Assembly (NCBI RefSeq): GCF_020360975.1
Contig: NW_025408670.1
Location: 4,526,001 to 4,590,000, forward strand
Source: Hirsutella rhossiliensis
Lineage: Eukaryota; Ascomycota; Sordariomycetes; Hypocreales; Ophiocordycipitaceae
Length of the DNA stretch: 64,000 nt
Reading direction: 5' to 3'
Below, in pieces: positions 45,746 to 58,489 of this stretch (position 1 is its first letter; each line of letters begins with the position of its first letter). The notes beneath the pieces were generated by a model. That model worked only from the letters and a program-made list of their open reading frames with translations, searched no databases and was not told the origin of the DNA. Made by a program: the position numbers and the translations under genes.

Positions 45746-46229
45746 TATTACGACCACGGTCTAGCGAACCGCGGGGACCAATATATATCACGAGGTCACG
45801 TAACGTAGGGAGCAAGGAATATTAGACGGACTAACGGGCCAATTAAGTTTAGAGCGACGGGTCACTCTAGCGCTCCAACGCTCTACGGCTAGGATCGCAG
45901 GATCGCTCTAGCGCTCTAGCGCTCCTAGACGACGGGATCACCTAGCGCTCACGGCGATCTAGGGAAGCTCTCGAAATATATAAGGAAGGAACGGAACACT
46001 CCTTTAGATAGATAGCTCGATAGCGTTTAATATTATAATTATTACGATCTCTATTATAATCTTATCTCTAATTCCGATTACTTAATTACCTAGTTATAGT
46101 CTACGGTCTACGACCTCTAACTTATTACTAATATAATATACTTATTATTACTTAGACCACGCCCTATTATATCTGCTAATATAAACCCCTTAATAGGTTT
46201 ATCCCTTAGGAATAATACCGGTCGTTATA
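45746..46229 (+). repeat. Gypsy-1-related solo LTR inside the Copia-1F LTR
   Basis: 484 bp, TATTACGACC to GGTCGTTATA, flanked by ATCTA (45741-45745 and 46230-46234). The last 230 bp or so match the Gypsy-1 LTR, but the first 250 bp are different, rich in GCGCTC words and hardly RIPed. It is a distinct subfamily or a recombinant LTR. Confidence 0.9.
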
Positions 46230-46309
46230 ATCTAACCCCTTACTTTTACTTTTACCTTTATATATTTTATATATACTTTTTATATCTCTTTTTATAAGTA
46301 TTATAAGCT

Positions 46310-46788
46310 TAAGAGGAATAGTATTTCTATACCTTTTAGCTACTATAAAAGGCACCTTTCTTATATCCTTTATAGCTCCCTTTTACCCTTCTTACTAAAA
46401 AAGCTGATTTTTAACTAACCTTTCTACCCCCTTTTTATAATAATATCGAAAAACGACTTCTTTACTACCTTTATAGTCTATAAGACGATTCTTATAGAGC
46501 CCTAAGATTAAGATAAGTAGGTAAAGGAGCTATAGGCTTATATAAATAGAACTATTTATAATTTAGTCTTCTTTAATAAGTAGGACCTTCTTAAGCTCCT
46601 TCTTTAACCTAGAGTAATAGAATTTATAAAGGGAGCTTCCCTTATTTCTAAGCTAACCTCTATATAGTAAAGAGCTTTTTTTATTACCTTAGGTAACTAT
46701 AAGAGTTATTATAAGGAATACCTTTATAAGATAAAGCTACTAACTACTATATATATAACGATAATAGAATCCGTTAGTACTATAAAGC
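46310..46788 (+). pseudogene. Copia-1F gag, 5' part
   Basis: Matches 32748-33230 of Copia-1A: primer site (TTATAAGCTTAAG), leader and gag start, with nearly every CpA/TpG converted. Interrupted by Copia-2. Confidence 0.75.
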
Positions 46789-47074
46789 TATTAAAGAAAG
46801 TAAGTATAAGAAGCTATAGTTATACTTAGTAGACCTAATAGTTATATATAAGGAAGCCTACTTAATTAATATAACTCCCCTAGCCTAAGGATATTATATA
46901 GGCCTAACTTAGGTATAGGAATATCCTAATACCCTCTTTTAGCTAGCTATATATAGTTACTATACCTATATAAGCCCCTCCCTTATCTTAATAAATAGAC
47001 TAAGATATATATTATTAAATTTACCTTTCTATACCCCTATTTCTTTTACTATACTCTTAAGCCTCTATTTAAGA
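46789..47074 (+). repeat. 5' LTR of Copia-2
   Basis: 286 bp, TATTAAAG (probable former TGTTAAAG) to TTTAAGA. Same length as the 3' copy. Confidence 0.9.
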
Positions 47075-47087
47075 GTTATAAGCCCGG
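47075..47087 (+). other. Primer-binding site of Copia-2
   Basis: GTTATAAGCCCGG, one TpG-to-TpA change away from the Copia-1A site, and hence the same internal initiator-tRNA complement. Confidence 0.6.
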
Positions 47088-47099
47088 CCTATACGGCTA

Positions 47100-50000
47100 G
47101 ATTATCTTTTGCCCGCTAATATTACCTTTAAAGCTATTTACAAGCTATTAGCGCTATTATAACGCTTAAATTATAGTATTAAGGCAAGGAACCTAGCTAT
47201 ACTAAGGGGCACTACTAGAAATATACGAATTATATAAATTATAATTACGTATCCCTTAAAGAAGGATATTACTTATTAAGCTAGAACCCCTTATTTTCCT
47301 AAGATAACGTTAAAGGAAGTAAGAGGGGATAATTATATCGTAAGACTAAAGGAAAGCCTCGATTAGACCCTATAGATTAGGGGGATTAAATCGTGGGCCT
47401 AGACTTACGAGATTTAGGAATATACTAACCTAGACTATATAAAGGAGCTTAAATAACCCTAATAGCCGGACTAGGAGCAATTTATTATTAACCTTAGAGA
47501 GAGACCTTCCTAACGAGAAGAAGAAACCGAGGCTACGTTCTTAGCGAGGCGAACAAGCTATAACGAACGATACTAAGATATAAAGGACTCCTTTTATAAC
47601 CTCGAGAAAAGGTTCTAGCTATAATTCGATCGCTATAAGGTCTAGTAGAAAGCCCTAATCGTACTCGAAGAATTAATTAAGAAAACGATTAATAAAGGGC
47701 TTTAGGGGACAACCTTAATATATAATAGCCTTAGAGAGAAAATCAGGGAATTAAAGAAGCAAGCCCTGCCTTTAAGGGTAGAGGAGAAAAAGCTAATTTA
47801 CGAGAGATATACGACCTCTATTAATAAAAGAGGCACGCGAGACTAGAAAGCATAGGTAGAATAGCTCGACTAAATTATTATAGATTTACGAGACCTTAAG
47901 GTCGATATACTTAACGATATAAGAATTAGATAGAATTTTCTTATAGCGGTAGACGAGTAGGACCTATATTAGTTTATAATAATAAGGGCTCTCGACCTCT
48001 ATAATAAAAGATATGGTAAAGATTAACTTCCCTTAAGGAACCTAATCGCTAACTTTAAATAAGAATATACCTATAAGAAGAAGTTATAACTACCTATAAA
48101 AAGGGGAAGCGCTAATTAAATCTCTAGGAAATTAGATACCTAAGCTAAATACGCTAGCTATAAGCAGTACGTTAATAGCTTAATAAGCTAGTAGGAAAAT
48201 TACTACTTACTATAGGTAATATATAATAAGAAGCCCCTATTAGGCTAGAAATATAGTAATCTAGCTAAATAGAATATCGAAAAACGGCTAAAGGACTATC
48301 TAAACGAGAAAGCAAAATATATAGCCTAGACCCCTAATTCCTACCTTAAAGGAAGATAACTAGCAGATACTATTATTAGCAATAATAGGCTAGGAAAGAA
48401 TATTAATACGGTTACTCTATCTAGGGTAAACACGGCTATTAAGGGAACGCCGTTACTTACCGATAAATTAATATACGACTTAGGGGCCTATATTAACCTC
48501 TTTAATAACCTAGGTTAGTTCTAGGAAGGAACCTTTAAGTAGGGTTCTAATAACGAAGTCTAGGTTAAAGACTAAGCCTTTAGGGTATAAGGAATAGGAA
48601 TAGTAGTTATCCCTATAATTAACGGTAGAAAGATAACCCTACTAGATGCCTACTTTATCCTAGAAATACTAATAAGTATCTTCTTAGCTAGGCTAGGGAT
48701 AACGGCAGGGATATTCTAAAACCAGCTCCTAAGATACCTCTATTTAAAACCTACGAAGGAGGTTCGTATTAAACTAACCGACTTCGAAGGTTAATTTATA
48801 ATAGGAACACTCCTATAGTATAAGCGGGTATTCGTAGTTATATAAGCGCCTAAGCCGCTAACTAAGGGGGTAGGTAACCTATAGCATCGCCGCCTTAAGT
48901 ATCTTAGTTTAAGATTACTAAAGAAGCTATTAGAAGCCTACCTAGGCACTAAGCTTTAAGGCCCTATAATATATAGCTATTAGATATACGTAATAGGGAA
49001 AGCTAAGAAGGAAGTCTTAAGAAAAATACTATCCCTAAGGCCTAAAGGTCTAAGGGTATAAGTTAGCTTCGACCTTTACCCTAGCCCTATAATAGCTTAT
49101 AATAGGGAAAAGAACTTCGCCCTATTTACCTATATAGATATATCTATAAGGTTCTATTACCTAATAGAAAGAAAAACGGGTATTAAGGATATCTTTAATA
49201 ACTTTATAGCGTTACTTAAGACTTAGTATAGAATTAAAATAACTATATTAGTTACTAATAGGGAAAGGGCTCTTTTAATAATAGAATAAATAGATTATAT
49301 AACTAATAAAGGGATATAAGTTATATAGTTAGCCCCTTTAATACTTACGTAAAACGGTTACGTAGAGAGATTAAGGGTAATAGTAAAGGAAAAAGTAACG
49401 GTTATAAAGCTTAACTTAAAGCTTCTAAAAGAGCTATAGCTAGAGATATACCGTATAGCGGTATACCTACTTAATATAACACCCTTTAAATTATATAATT
49501 ATAGCTAGCAGAGCCTATACGAGCGTTAGTAGACCTAGATAAAAGAAAATAATCTACTATATTACTATATTAAAGATATTAAACTAGATATTATATATTT
49601 AAGGGTCTTTAGCTATATAGCGTTCCTAATAATAATTATAGTATTAGAATATATTAAGTTATATAAAACGTAATTACCTCTTAAGTAGAGAGCTTATATT
49701 AGCTACCTAGTAGGCTATAGGTCTACTTAATAATACGTTATATAGATACCGTTAATTAGATAGAATAAACTAATAGTATTAGCTAATATATAGTTTAACG
49801 AGTCTATAAGCTATAATATAAAAAGAGAAGAGTAAGCTTAGCTAGTCTAAATATATAGCTACGATATCTTTAGAGATATAGCCGTAACCGATATTATAGA
49901 TAGCGGGGAACCTAAAACCTTTAAGGTACTAAGTTTATCTAATAATAATACGGATAACGGTTAGATACCGGAAGAAGTAATTACCCTCCTATAGGACCTA

Positions 50001-52500
50001 TTACCCTTATATACTCCGGAAGATTAGGGATTAAAGACGCCCTTATAGGGATTATATAGATATATATATCTTTCCCCTCTAGAAATAGTAAGCCTAGGGA
50101 TAGAGATTTTAATATTACCCCTTCTACCTAATACTATATTTAATACGAAGTTACTAAGCTCTATACCTCCTACGCCTATAATAGACACTATAGCTAGTAA
50201 CCCCTCTTATATCTCGTTAGGGAGATAGCTTAAAGATATAATACCTATATTAATTAACTCGTCTCCTTAAGACGAACGTAATAATATACCTCTTAACCTA
50301 GGGGGTAAAGGAACGATTATAGTATAGGTTTAAGAAGATAACCCTTAGTCCGAACCCTATACCCTTAACCTAGCGATTAGTAGGGCCGGCTTAAGGATAT
50401 TATAAATATAAGAATAACGTAGACGAAAGGATACGTTATAAGGCATTAACCTAAGTAACGTTATTAAAGGAAAACGGGCTTATAGGCCTAAGAAATCCCT
50501 TATTAATAATATTATTATAAAGGCAAGTAAGTATAAGCTTTACGTTAAAGATATACCGCCTCCCCCTACCTCTTTTAACGCGGTAATAGCTTTAGAATTT
50601 ATATATAAGTAAAAGGAAGCTATAGACCGCGAAATAAAGGAAAACCTAGTAAGGGGCATATAGAAGACTATCTTAAAAGCTATTATTAAATAGAAAGGTT
50701 ACTTCCTAATCCCCTTACGTTAGGTCTTTATATATAAGACCGATAAATAGGGGTATATTATACGCTTTAAAGTACGTATTATAGTTCGTAGAGACCTATA
50801 ACCTAAAGGTAATAAGGATATATATATAGCTACGCTATAAGTATAAATATTTTAACTACTAATAGCCTTCTACTACCTCGATAACTTTAAGAAGGAATAA
50901 TACGACGTAAAAATAGTATTTCTATATATAATACTACGCTAAGAAGTCTATTGCTAGCCTCTACCGGGATTCTTAATGCCTAGGCTATACCTAAAGCTAT
51001 TAAAAGTACTATACGGGCTCTATATCTCTTTAAAGCTATAGTTTAAAGAGATATCTAGTTTCTTTACTAAACTAGGAGCCTAGTAGCTAGTAAAAGACGC
51101 CTATATACTAGTTTATAAGGGCGTTATTATCTTTATCTTCGTAGATAATATTATTATAATATATCCGAAAAGGCAAAAATAAGATTAAGAAGAGCTATAT
51201 AAGACTATTATAAAGAAATATACCGTTACGTATATAGGAGAGCTACGCTAGTTCCTTAGTATTAAGATTATTAAGGATAGGGATCTTAAAAAGATATAGC
51301 TCTCGTAAGCTTACTATATCTTTAAGACCGCGAAGAAATATTATATCCTTAATAATAATATCCTTCGTAAGCCTAAGATCCCGCTAATAATAAAAGAGCT
51401 CGTCCCCTACGAAAGGTAGGCCTTAAAGGAAGAGATATATAAATATATCTCTTTAATTAGGTCGCTTATTTATCTAGTAATTTATATAAGGCTAGATATT
51501 GTATTTATAGCCGGAAAGCTAGCTTAATATAATTATAACCCCGGGCCGTACTATAAGTATAAAGTATATAAGTGCCTAGCTTACCTCTATTATATAAGAA
51601 ACCGCTATATTTACTTTACGGCGATAAACCTAATAAGGCGGCTAATATATATATCCGACTCCTTATACGCTAATAACCTAGAGACTAGGAAGTCCTTATA
51701 AGGATATATATTCCTACTCCTTAGTAGACTAATTAACTAGAAAGCTACTAAGTAAGCTACTATAATAACGTCCTTTATAGAAGCTAAATTATTAGTACTC
51801 TTATAGATAGCTAAGGAATAGGTAGTATTTAGCCGACTAATTAAGGAGCTAAGTATTAGTATTAAAGGGACTATAGAGCTCTAGTATAATAACCTTTAAA
51901 CTATTAGGCTTTTAACTAAATTAAGCGCAAAGCTTAAGACGAACCTTAAGTACGTTAACGTTTATAGATACTAGCTTCGTTAAGAGGTATAGTAAGATCG
52001 GATATAAGTTAGCTAGATCGCATTAGTAGATATCCTAGTTAATAGTATAACGAAGGCGCTTATATACTAGAAGTATTAAAGCTTTATTAAGTAACTAAGA
52101 CTAGTAATATAGCCGGAAAATATATTAAGAGATAATATACCTAACTACTATATTAAGGCGTGATGTTTCCCTACTATAGCGAACTCGATAATCGCTAGAT
52201 CCCGATAATAAGAGTACTACTATATATACTAAGATTAAGGGATTCTAATAGCGTAGTTAGATCTTAATTTAGTTAAGAAACTATAAAGATCTAGGGGGTA
52301 GAAGTTAGCCCTATTTACTACTAAGAAGTAAAGCTATTACTAAACTACCCCTTAATTAGTATAATACTATAGCGCTTAAACTTACGATAATCGCGATAGC
52401 TTTACTAAATTAAGACTAATTAATATAAGGAATATATTATTAGAAAGCCTACTATTAGGATTACTTTTATCCTAAATAATAACGTCGCCGGCAAAGGTAC
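47100..52500 (+). pseudogene. Copia-2 gag-pol (RIP-dead)
   Basis: The protease box is DLGAY near 48480 (DSGAT expected; TCA to TTA). The integrase precursor has HRRLKYLSLRLLKKLL near 48884-48930. The integrase core has TNRERALL (about 49253) and NGYVER (about 49360). ISYLVGYRST (about 49697) marks the Copia-specific C-terminal domain. The RT active site is FVDN at 51138-51149 where FVDD is expected. RNase H keeps DSLYANNLETRKS (about 51658-51700) and ALVDILVNSITKAL (about 52020-52065). Stops are TAG/TAA throughout. 52500-52952 is a 3' untranslated region containing a tRNA-like segment. Confidence 0.8.
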
Positions 52501-52952
52501 TATAGTACCTAGGCTACTTAAAGGGATGCCCCGCTATGCCCTTCCTTATAAAGAAGGTTATAAATATAACTTATAACTATTAGTTAAACGGTAAGAGTAG
52601 GTTATATAACCCTATTAATCGTAAGTTCGACTCCCCTTAAGGCGGAAGAGTAGGTTATATAACTACGCCTTAAGGGAGGCGCGGTTAACGAACTTAGGGG
52701 CCTAAGGAGATAGGATATATAGAGGAGGGTTCTCCTTATATCCTATCCTCTTAGGTCCCGGCTTTTGCCTTTTACTATATTTACCTTCCCTTTTTATAGG
52801 ATATAATTAGGAGCCTCCCTTATTTTTAGATAACCTCCTTAAATAAATAGTAAAGTAGCCGAATTTAATATTAGAATAGCCTTATATTTATTAGACCGAA
52901 CCCTCCTCTACCTATTGCCCTACTATCTAGAAGCTAGGGTAGTAAGGGGGTA

Positions 52953-53238
52953 TATTAAGGAGAGTAGGTATAAGAAGCTATAGTTATACTTAGTAGACTT
53001 AATAGTTATATATAAGGAAGCCTACTTAATTAATATAACTCCCCTAGCCTAAGGATATTATATAGGCCTAACTTAGGTATAGGAATATCCTAATGCCCTT
53101 TTTTAGCTAGCTATATATAGTTACTATACCTATTTAAGCCCCTCCCTTATCTTAATAGATAGACTAAGATATATATTACTAAATTTACCTTTCTATGCCC
53201 CTATTTCTTTTACTATACTCTTAAGCCTCTACTTAAGA
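52953..53238 (+). repeat. 3' LTR of Copia-2
   Basis: 286 bp, TATTAAGG to CTTAAGA, preceded by AAGGGGGTA and followed by the AAAGC duplication. Confidence 0.9.
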
Positions 53239-56200
53239 AAAGCTAATCTCTCTTTAAGAGGAAGAGACCCTTAGGTAGTAGCCTTTAAAGCTCGAGGCTT
53301 TAATAGCTCCCTTAAAGGGCTATATAACTAACTATATTAAGAAGACCTATATAGCCTATTAAAAAGCCTTTTCTACTAAGAACCTACTAGCTTCTTAGTA
53401 GCTAGCTATATATAAAGAAATCCTTAAAGAAGCTAACTAATACTTCTTAATAAAAGCTCTTTCTAGCTAATAGCTATAGGATATATCTTTATTAATAAAG
53501 CCTATTAGTAATAGTTACTTAACTATCTTTTAAGAAGCTAGCTAGGAACTAAATAAAGAAGCTATTAAAGTATAGTAGTAAGTAGTTTTATTCCTTTATA
53601 GCTAGCGCTTAACTTAGACGGTTCGATCTATAGCTTAAGTTACTATAGCCCCCGCTACTACTATTATAGCTGCCGCCCTTTTAGCTCCTTCTCCCTTAAA
53701 AGCCTTAATACTATCTTTAACGGCTGCCTTAGTCCTAGCCCTAGCTCCGCTTCTTACTCTAGGCCTAGCCCCGGTCCTATTAATTAGACCGGCCTAACTA
53801 GTCCTTTAATAGACCTTTTAGTCTATTAGTTAAAAATTTAAGGAACTAATTAAAATTAAACCTCTTTATTAAAATTAGTAATAAGAGGTAAAAAAGGGGG
53901 TTTTTAAGTAAACCTTTTAGACTAAGATAAGGATTCCTTAAAGAGATAAAAGACTAAATAAAATAGCTACCTAGCCTATAAATCCCTTAGCTATCGATTA
54001 TTATAATATTAATAGGTTTTTAAGGAAAACCGACCTAAAGGATTTAACCTTTTAAAGAGGCTATAAGAAATAATATAATAGTCTCTTAAAGAGGACCCCT
54101 TATTATAAAAGAAGATAGACGAGATTTAGGTTACTAAGAAATAATAACTAACGCCGCTACCCTTATTTAAGCTATATATTTAAGGAAAAATTATTAGTAT
54201 AGTAAATCTAGTATTTATCTTCCTTATAGACTAGTAAGACTACCTATTAAGACCCTCTTATTATCCTTTATAAATATTAGCTATCCTTAACTTTAGTACT
54301 TCCCTTAATATCTATAATATACTCTTATAATTCTAGTCTTTTAAGAAGGTATAAAGGGAATACCTTATTACTAGGGAATTAACTATATAGATAGAGGGAT
54401 ATAAAAGAGTAAATTTTATAATAAAATTACTTAATAGGTCTATATAAATTCTTTAACTAAAAAGGGTAGCTTTTTACCCTTAATTTTAATAAGCTTAATT
54501 TCCTTTTACTATTTTTAACAAGAAGGAATCTTCTAAGATATAACGTTTAAGCCTATAAGGCTAGTTTAAAGGAATTAAACTATTAGACTTATTAAGAAGA
54601 AATTCGGTTAATTTATTCTTAAATTATAACCTATCCTTAAGAGGGAATCTCTTAAGAAGTTAGCTTTCCCTATTAAAAGGGTAGGTTCTAAGGACCCTCT
54701 TTTAATAGCTTAAGGAGACGGTTATTTTTAGTATATATAACTTAGTTACCTAGGCCCCCTAGCTTTATATAAGCTAGGCTAATAATAAAGCATATAAATA
54801 AAAGGCTTAAAGACTATTAAATATAAATACTATAGCTAAGGAAAGACTAAGAGACGAATTTCTAAACGAACCCCTTTATAGCTAGACTAGCTATATAAGG
54901 AAATTTAGGTTAACTAAACTAACGTTTTTAGGGATTAAGAAAGCTTTATTAAGGTAATATTTTCTATAGATACTTTTTTAGGGATAGTTTTCCTTTATTT
55001 CTTATAGACCTACTTAAGTAAGTATAACTAGTTTACCCTTTAAGACTTTATTAACTAAATAAAATCCTACTTTAGCTATATAGTAAAGATATTATAGTCT
55101 AATAAAGAGCTATTTATAAAGGATATCTTAAATTAGCTTTAAAAAAGGGGTATTTTACCCCTCCTATTAGTACTAAATACCTAGGCTTAAAATAAAGGGG
55201 TAGAAAGATTAAGGGGTACTATAATATTATAGGCCTATATAATAAAACTTACTATAAGGCTTTCCTATAACCTTTAAAAGGAAGTTATTAAGACCGCCTA
55301 TTACTTTTAGAACTAGACCCTTAAGGACCTTAAGGACCTTAGGAAACTAAACTAAGAAATAGACTAAAATTTACCCCTTAAGCTCTTTATAAAAAAGAGG
55401 GCCTTACTAGCTTACTATTATACCTATAGCTATAAAGTATACGCTATAACTACCGATATATAGCTAAAAATAAAGAAGAAAAGAAAGCTTAATCCTAGAG
55501 CTTTTATTAGTTACCTTATTAGCTATAATTCTATAAATATCTTTTAAATCTAGATTCCTTTTTTATAGAAGGTTATTTTAACTAAGGATATAATTTTTAA
55601 CGAATCTAGCTTTTTTAATAGAAAGAGGAATTAATAGCCCCTCTTACTCTTATAACGTTAGCTAATTTAAAAGATCTAAATCCCCCCTTCTTAATAGTCT
55701 TAAGAAGAGGTCCTAAATAAGGAAATAGAAGTAGAAACTAACGTTAAAGTAGTTAAGGATAACGCTAACTTTAAAGAAAAAAAAAAGAGGAAGCTATTAG
55801 ATTAAATAATCTAGATAAAGAAGGAGACTATAAGAAAGTAATAGAGCTAGAATGCGCCTACCTCCCTACGCCTCCCTTTATATAAAAAGAAGATCTAAAA
55901 GTAGCTTTTTTAGTTAGTCTTTTTATCTTAACCTTTAAAGGGGTAAGAAAGGTATATTTTTTAAAGGATTACCTAGCTACCTTTTTATCCTTACTATAAG
56001 AAGTAAAGGAAGGTATAGGGCCCGATATAGTTACTAAAGAAGACTAACCTCTCTTTTATTTTAATTGTTTTTCCGACTTTTATTTAATACTTATAAAAGA
56101 TAGTTCCTATAAAGTATTTATAGTAGGCCGGCTCTTTAAGTTATAGCTATTAGTAAGGAAGGTATATAAAAGAAACCTCCTAGACCTACTAGTAAACTAA

Positions 56201-57772
56201 AAGTAGCTAGAAAAACACCCCTTTAAAGACTAGTTTTTCTAGGCTTAGAAAGACTACCTAGCTTTATATAAAGAAATAGGGCCTTTTAAAAAAGTCCTTA
56301 AAAAAAAGGTAAGAGGAAAATAAGTCCTTAGCTTTAAGTAGGTCTTTATCTATAAGACTAATAAATATAGCTTCCTTTAAAAGTTTAAAGCTTAGCTAGT
56401 TATCTATAGGAATTAATAGGAAAAAGGGAATCTACCTATTAAGGTAACTACTATAGTAGGGATATCTTTTTAGACCCTTATAGCTATAGTAGTAGAATTC
56501 GACCTCGAACTTAATTAAATAGATATAGTTAATACCTTTATTAACTACTTACTTAAGGAAAAAGAAGTTATTTATATATAACTTCCTCTTAGTTTTTAAT
56601 AACTAAGAAAGGTTCTATAGCTTAGGAAAGCTATATAAAGACTATAAAAATCACCCCTTCTTTGGTAATAGTATTTAATAGGTTCTATTAAAGCCTTAGG
56701 TATTAAGAAAGTCCCTTAAAAACTATATATAATATAAAAAGGTAAAATTATAGTCTTTTTTTATATTAATAATATTATCTAGGCCTACCTAAAATAGGAA
56801 GAAGTAATAGCTAAGGAGGCTATATAAGGCCTATAATAAAAGTATAAGATAATTAAGCTAAGGGAGCTAAAGTAGTTCCTAGGAATATAAATCCTTTAAA
56901 ATAAGTCCTAATAAACTATCTAGCTTACCTAAGACGCTTATATCGATAAGGTTACTTATAAAATCCTCCTTAATTCCCTTAATAAGAAGCTTCCTTATAT
57001 ACTTATATTAAATAAAGAGCTTTTACTTAATCCGTCCTTTTAAGCTAAGGAGTAAGAAAAACATTAATATTAATAAAAGGTAAGCTCCTTACTTTTTTTA
57101 GCTATTTCTATTAAACCGGATATCTCTTTTATAGTCTCTTAGCTAGCTAAGTATAACTAAAATCCTAACCCTAGGTACTAAGAAGTAGTAGACTAAGTAA
57201 TCCCTTATCTTTATTTAATAAGATTATATAGTCTACGCTTAAAAGGGTAAGGAAGGAAATTAGCTACTAAAATCTTCTTTTATTTATACGATTTATCTTT
57301 TATAGATAATTCCTTAAATAAAAAGAGCTTATAAAGGTATATTTTATCCCTTTTTAAAGGAAATATTACTTAAAGAGCTTTAAAGTAAGCTACTATTATA
57401 ACCTTTAGTATTAAGGTAGAGCTACTAGCTATTTTAAAAGTATTAAAAGAATCGATTTTCCTTAGCTAGCTACTTATATCCTTATAACTATAAATTCTAA
57501 CCTTATTAGCTATAAAATATAATAATATATAAACTATATAAATTCTAATCGAAAATATAAAGCTATTAACTTAGCTATAGTATATTAATATCTATTAGTA
57601 TTATTTACGCTAAGAGGTTTAAAAAGGACTTATTTCTATCTATTAGGTTTTAGTAGTATTAATAAAAGCTAACGGTCTTATAAAGCCCTTACTAAAGTAA
57701 AAGCTAGCTATCTTTTTATAGTAAATTAAGCTAGAAGATATTTAAGAGAAGGTATCTTTAAAAGCCTACTAT
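53239..57772 (+). pseudogene. Copia-1F gag-pol continued (RIP-dead)
   Basis: Aligns with 33236-37771 of Copia-1A. The RT active site at 56762-56773 reads YINN. In spite of very heavy RIP this copy keeps bases that Copia-1A lost: one in gag near 53321, one near 56471 and two near 57376. It is therefore a better guide to the original frame. The copy stops where the Gypsy-3B LTR begins. Confidence 0.8.
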
Positions 57773-58272
57773 TATAAAGTAAGTAAAGGTATATATATAA
57801 GTACTATTAATAGGATAATATTAATAAGTTATATAGAGCTCTCTTATACGCGGCTAGCCTATATATATATATATAGGATCCGGCCCTTTATATATAACTA
57901 TATAGCTTAGGCTATAACTTAAGCCTATAACTTATAATAGTTAAAGACTTTTATATAATACCCTCCCTTAAGCGTAGCGCGGTATTACTTAATTAATAGC
58001 TTTTATACTATTAGGCCTATATAACTAGCTCTACCCTTTACCTTCCTATTAATTATACTAGCCCTACTAGCCCTATTATCCCTACGCTTATTAGCTTAGG
58101 TAGCTAGAACTAAGCTCTATACTTATTAGCTAGCTAGCCGTTTAAATAATAGTATAACTTATTATATACGCTCCTAGGTAGCTAGCGGCCGGCCTAGACC
58201 TATATAAGCCTTAGGTTACCTATTCCCTTAGCCTTAGGTAGCCTCTTTTACTTAAGGGTATATAAAGCGGTA
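57773..58272 (-). repeat. 3' LTR of Gypsy-3B (500 bp)
   Basis: Starts TATAAAGTAAG and ends GCGGTA next to the pyrimidine run. Same length as the Gypsy-3A LTR. Confidence 0.78.
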
Positions 58273-58311
58273 CCCCCCCCTTCCTTCTTTTTTTCCTTCT
58301 CCTTTTTCTTT
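58273..58311 (-). other. Polypurine tract of Gypsy-3B
   Basis: A pyrimidine run on the plus strand (CCCCCCCCTTCC and on), hence polypurine on the coding strand, mirroring 12137-12175. Confidence 0.7.
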
Positions 58312-58489
58312 AACTATAGTAGTAATAGTAATAAATAAGTTTTACTTTACTTAAGGTATTAGTTTATTCTTAGCTATATAAGCTACTTTATTAATATATA
58401 CTTATTATAATAGCTATAGTAGTAATAATAGCCCTAATAATAATAACTTTAATTAGTAAGTTCTTTACTTTATAAAGTAGGAGGCTATA

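Larger units (their letters stand above)
46789..53238 (+). mobile_element. Copia-2: second Ty1/Copia family, 6450 bp, RIPed
   Basis: LTRs of 286 bp (46789-47074 and 52953-53238) with the duplication AAAGC (46784-46788 and 53239-53243). The insertion point in Copia-1F gag corresponds to the uninterrupted text around 33228-33235 in Copia-1A. Interior order is gag, protease, integrase, RT, RNase H. RIP is intermediate; CpG is often kept. Confidence 0.93.
45330..57772 (+). mobile_element. Copia-1F: plus-strand Copia-1 copy carrying three insertions
   Basis: The 5' LTR starts at 45330 (TATCGCGAAG). It is split at 45746 by a Gypsy solo LTR and finishes near 46309. Leader and gag run to 46788, then Copia-2 (46789-53238) intervenes with an AAAGC duplication. 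Gag-pol resumes at 53239 and ends at 57772, where Gypsy-3B is inserted; the 3' LTR is outside the window. It aligns with Copia-1A throughout and is RIP-saturated, including CG to TA changes. Confidence 0.88.
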
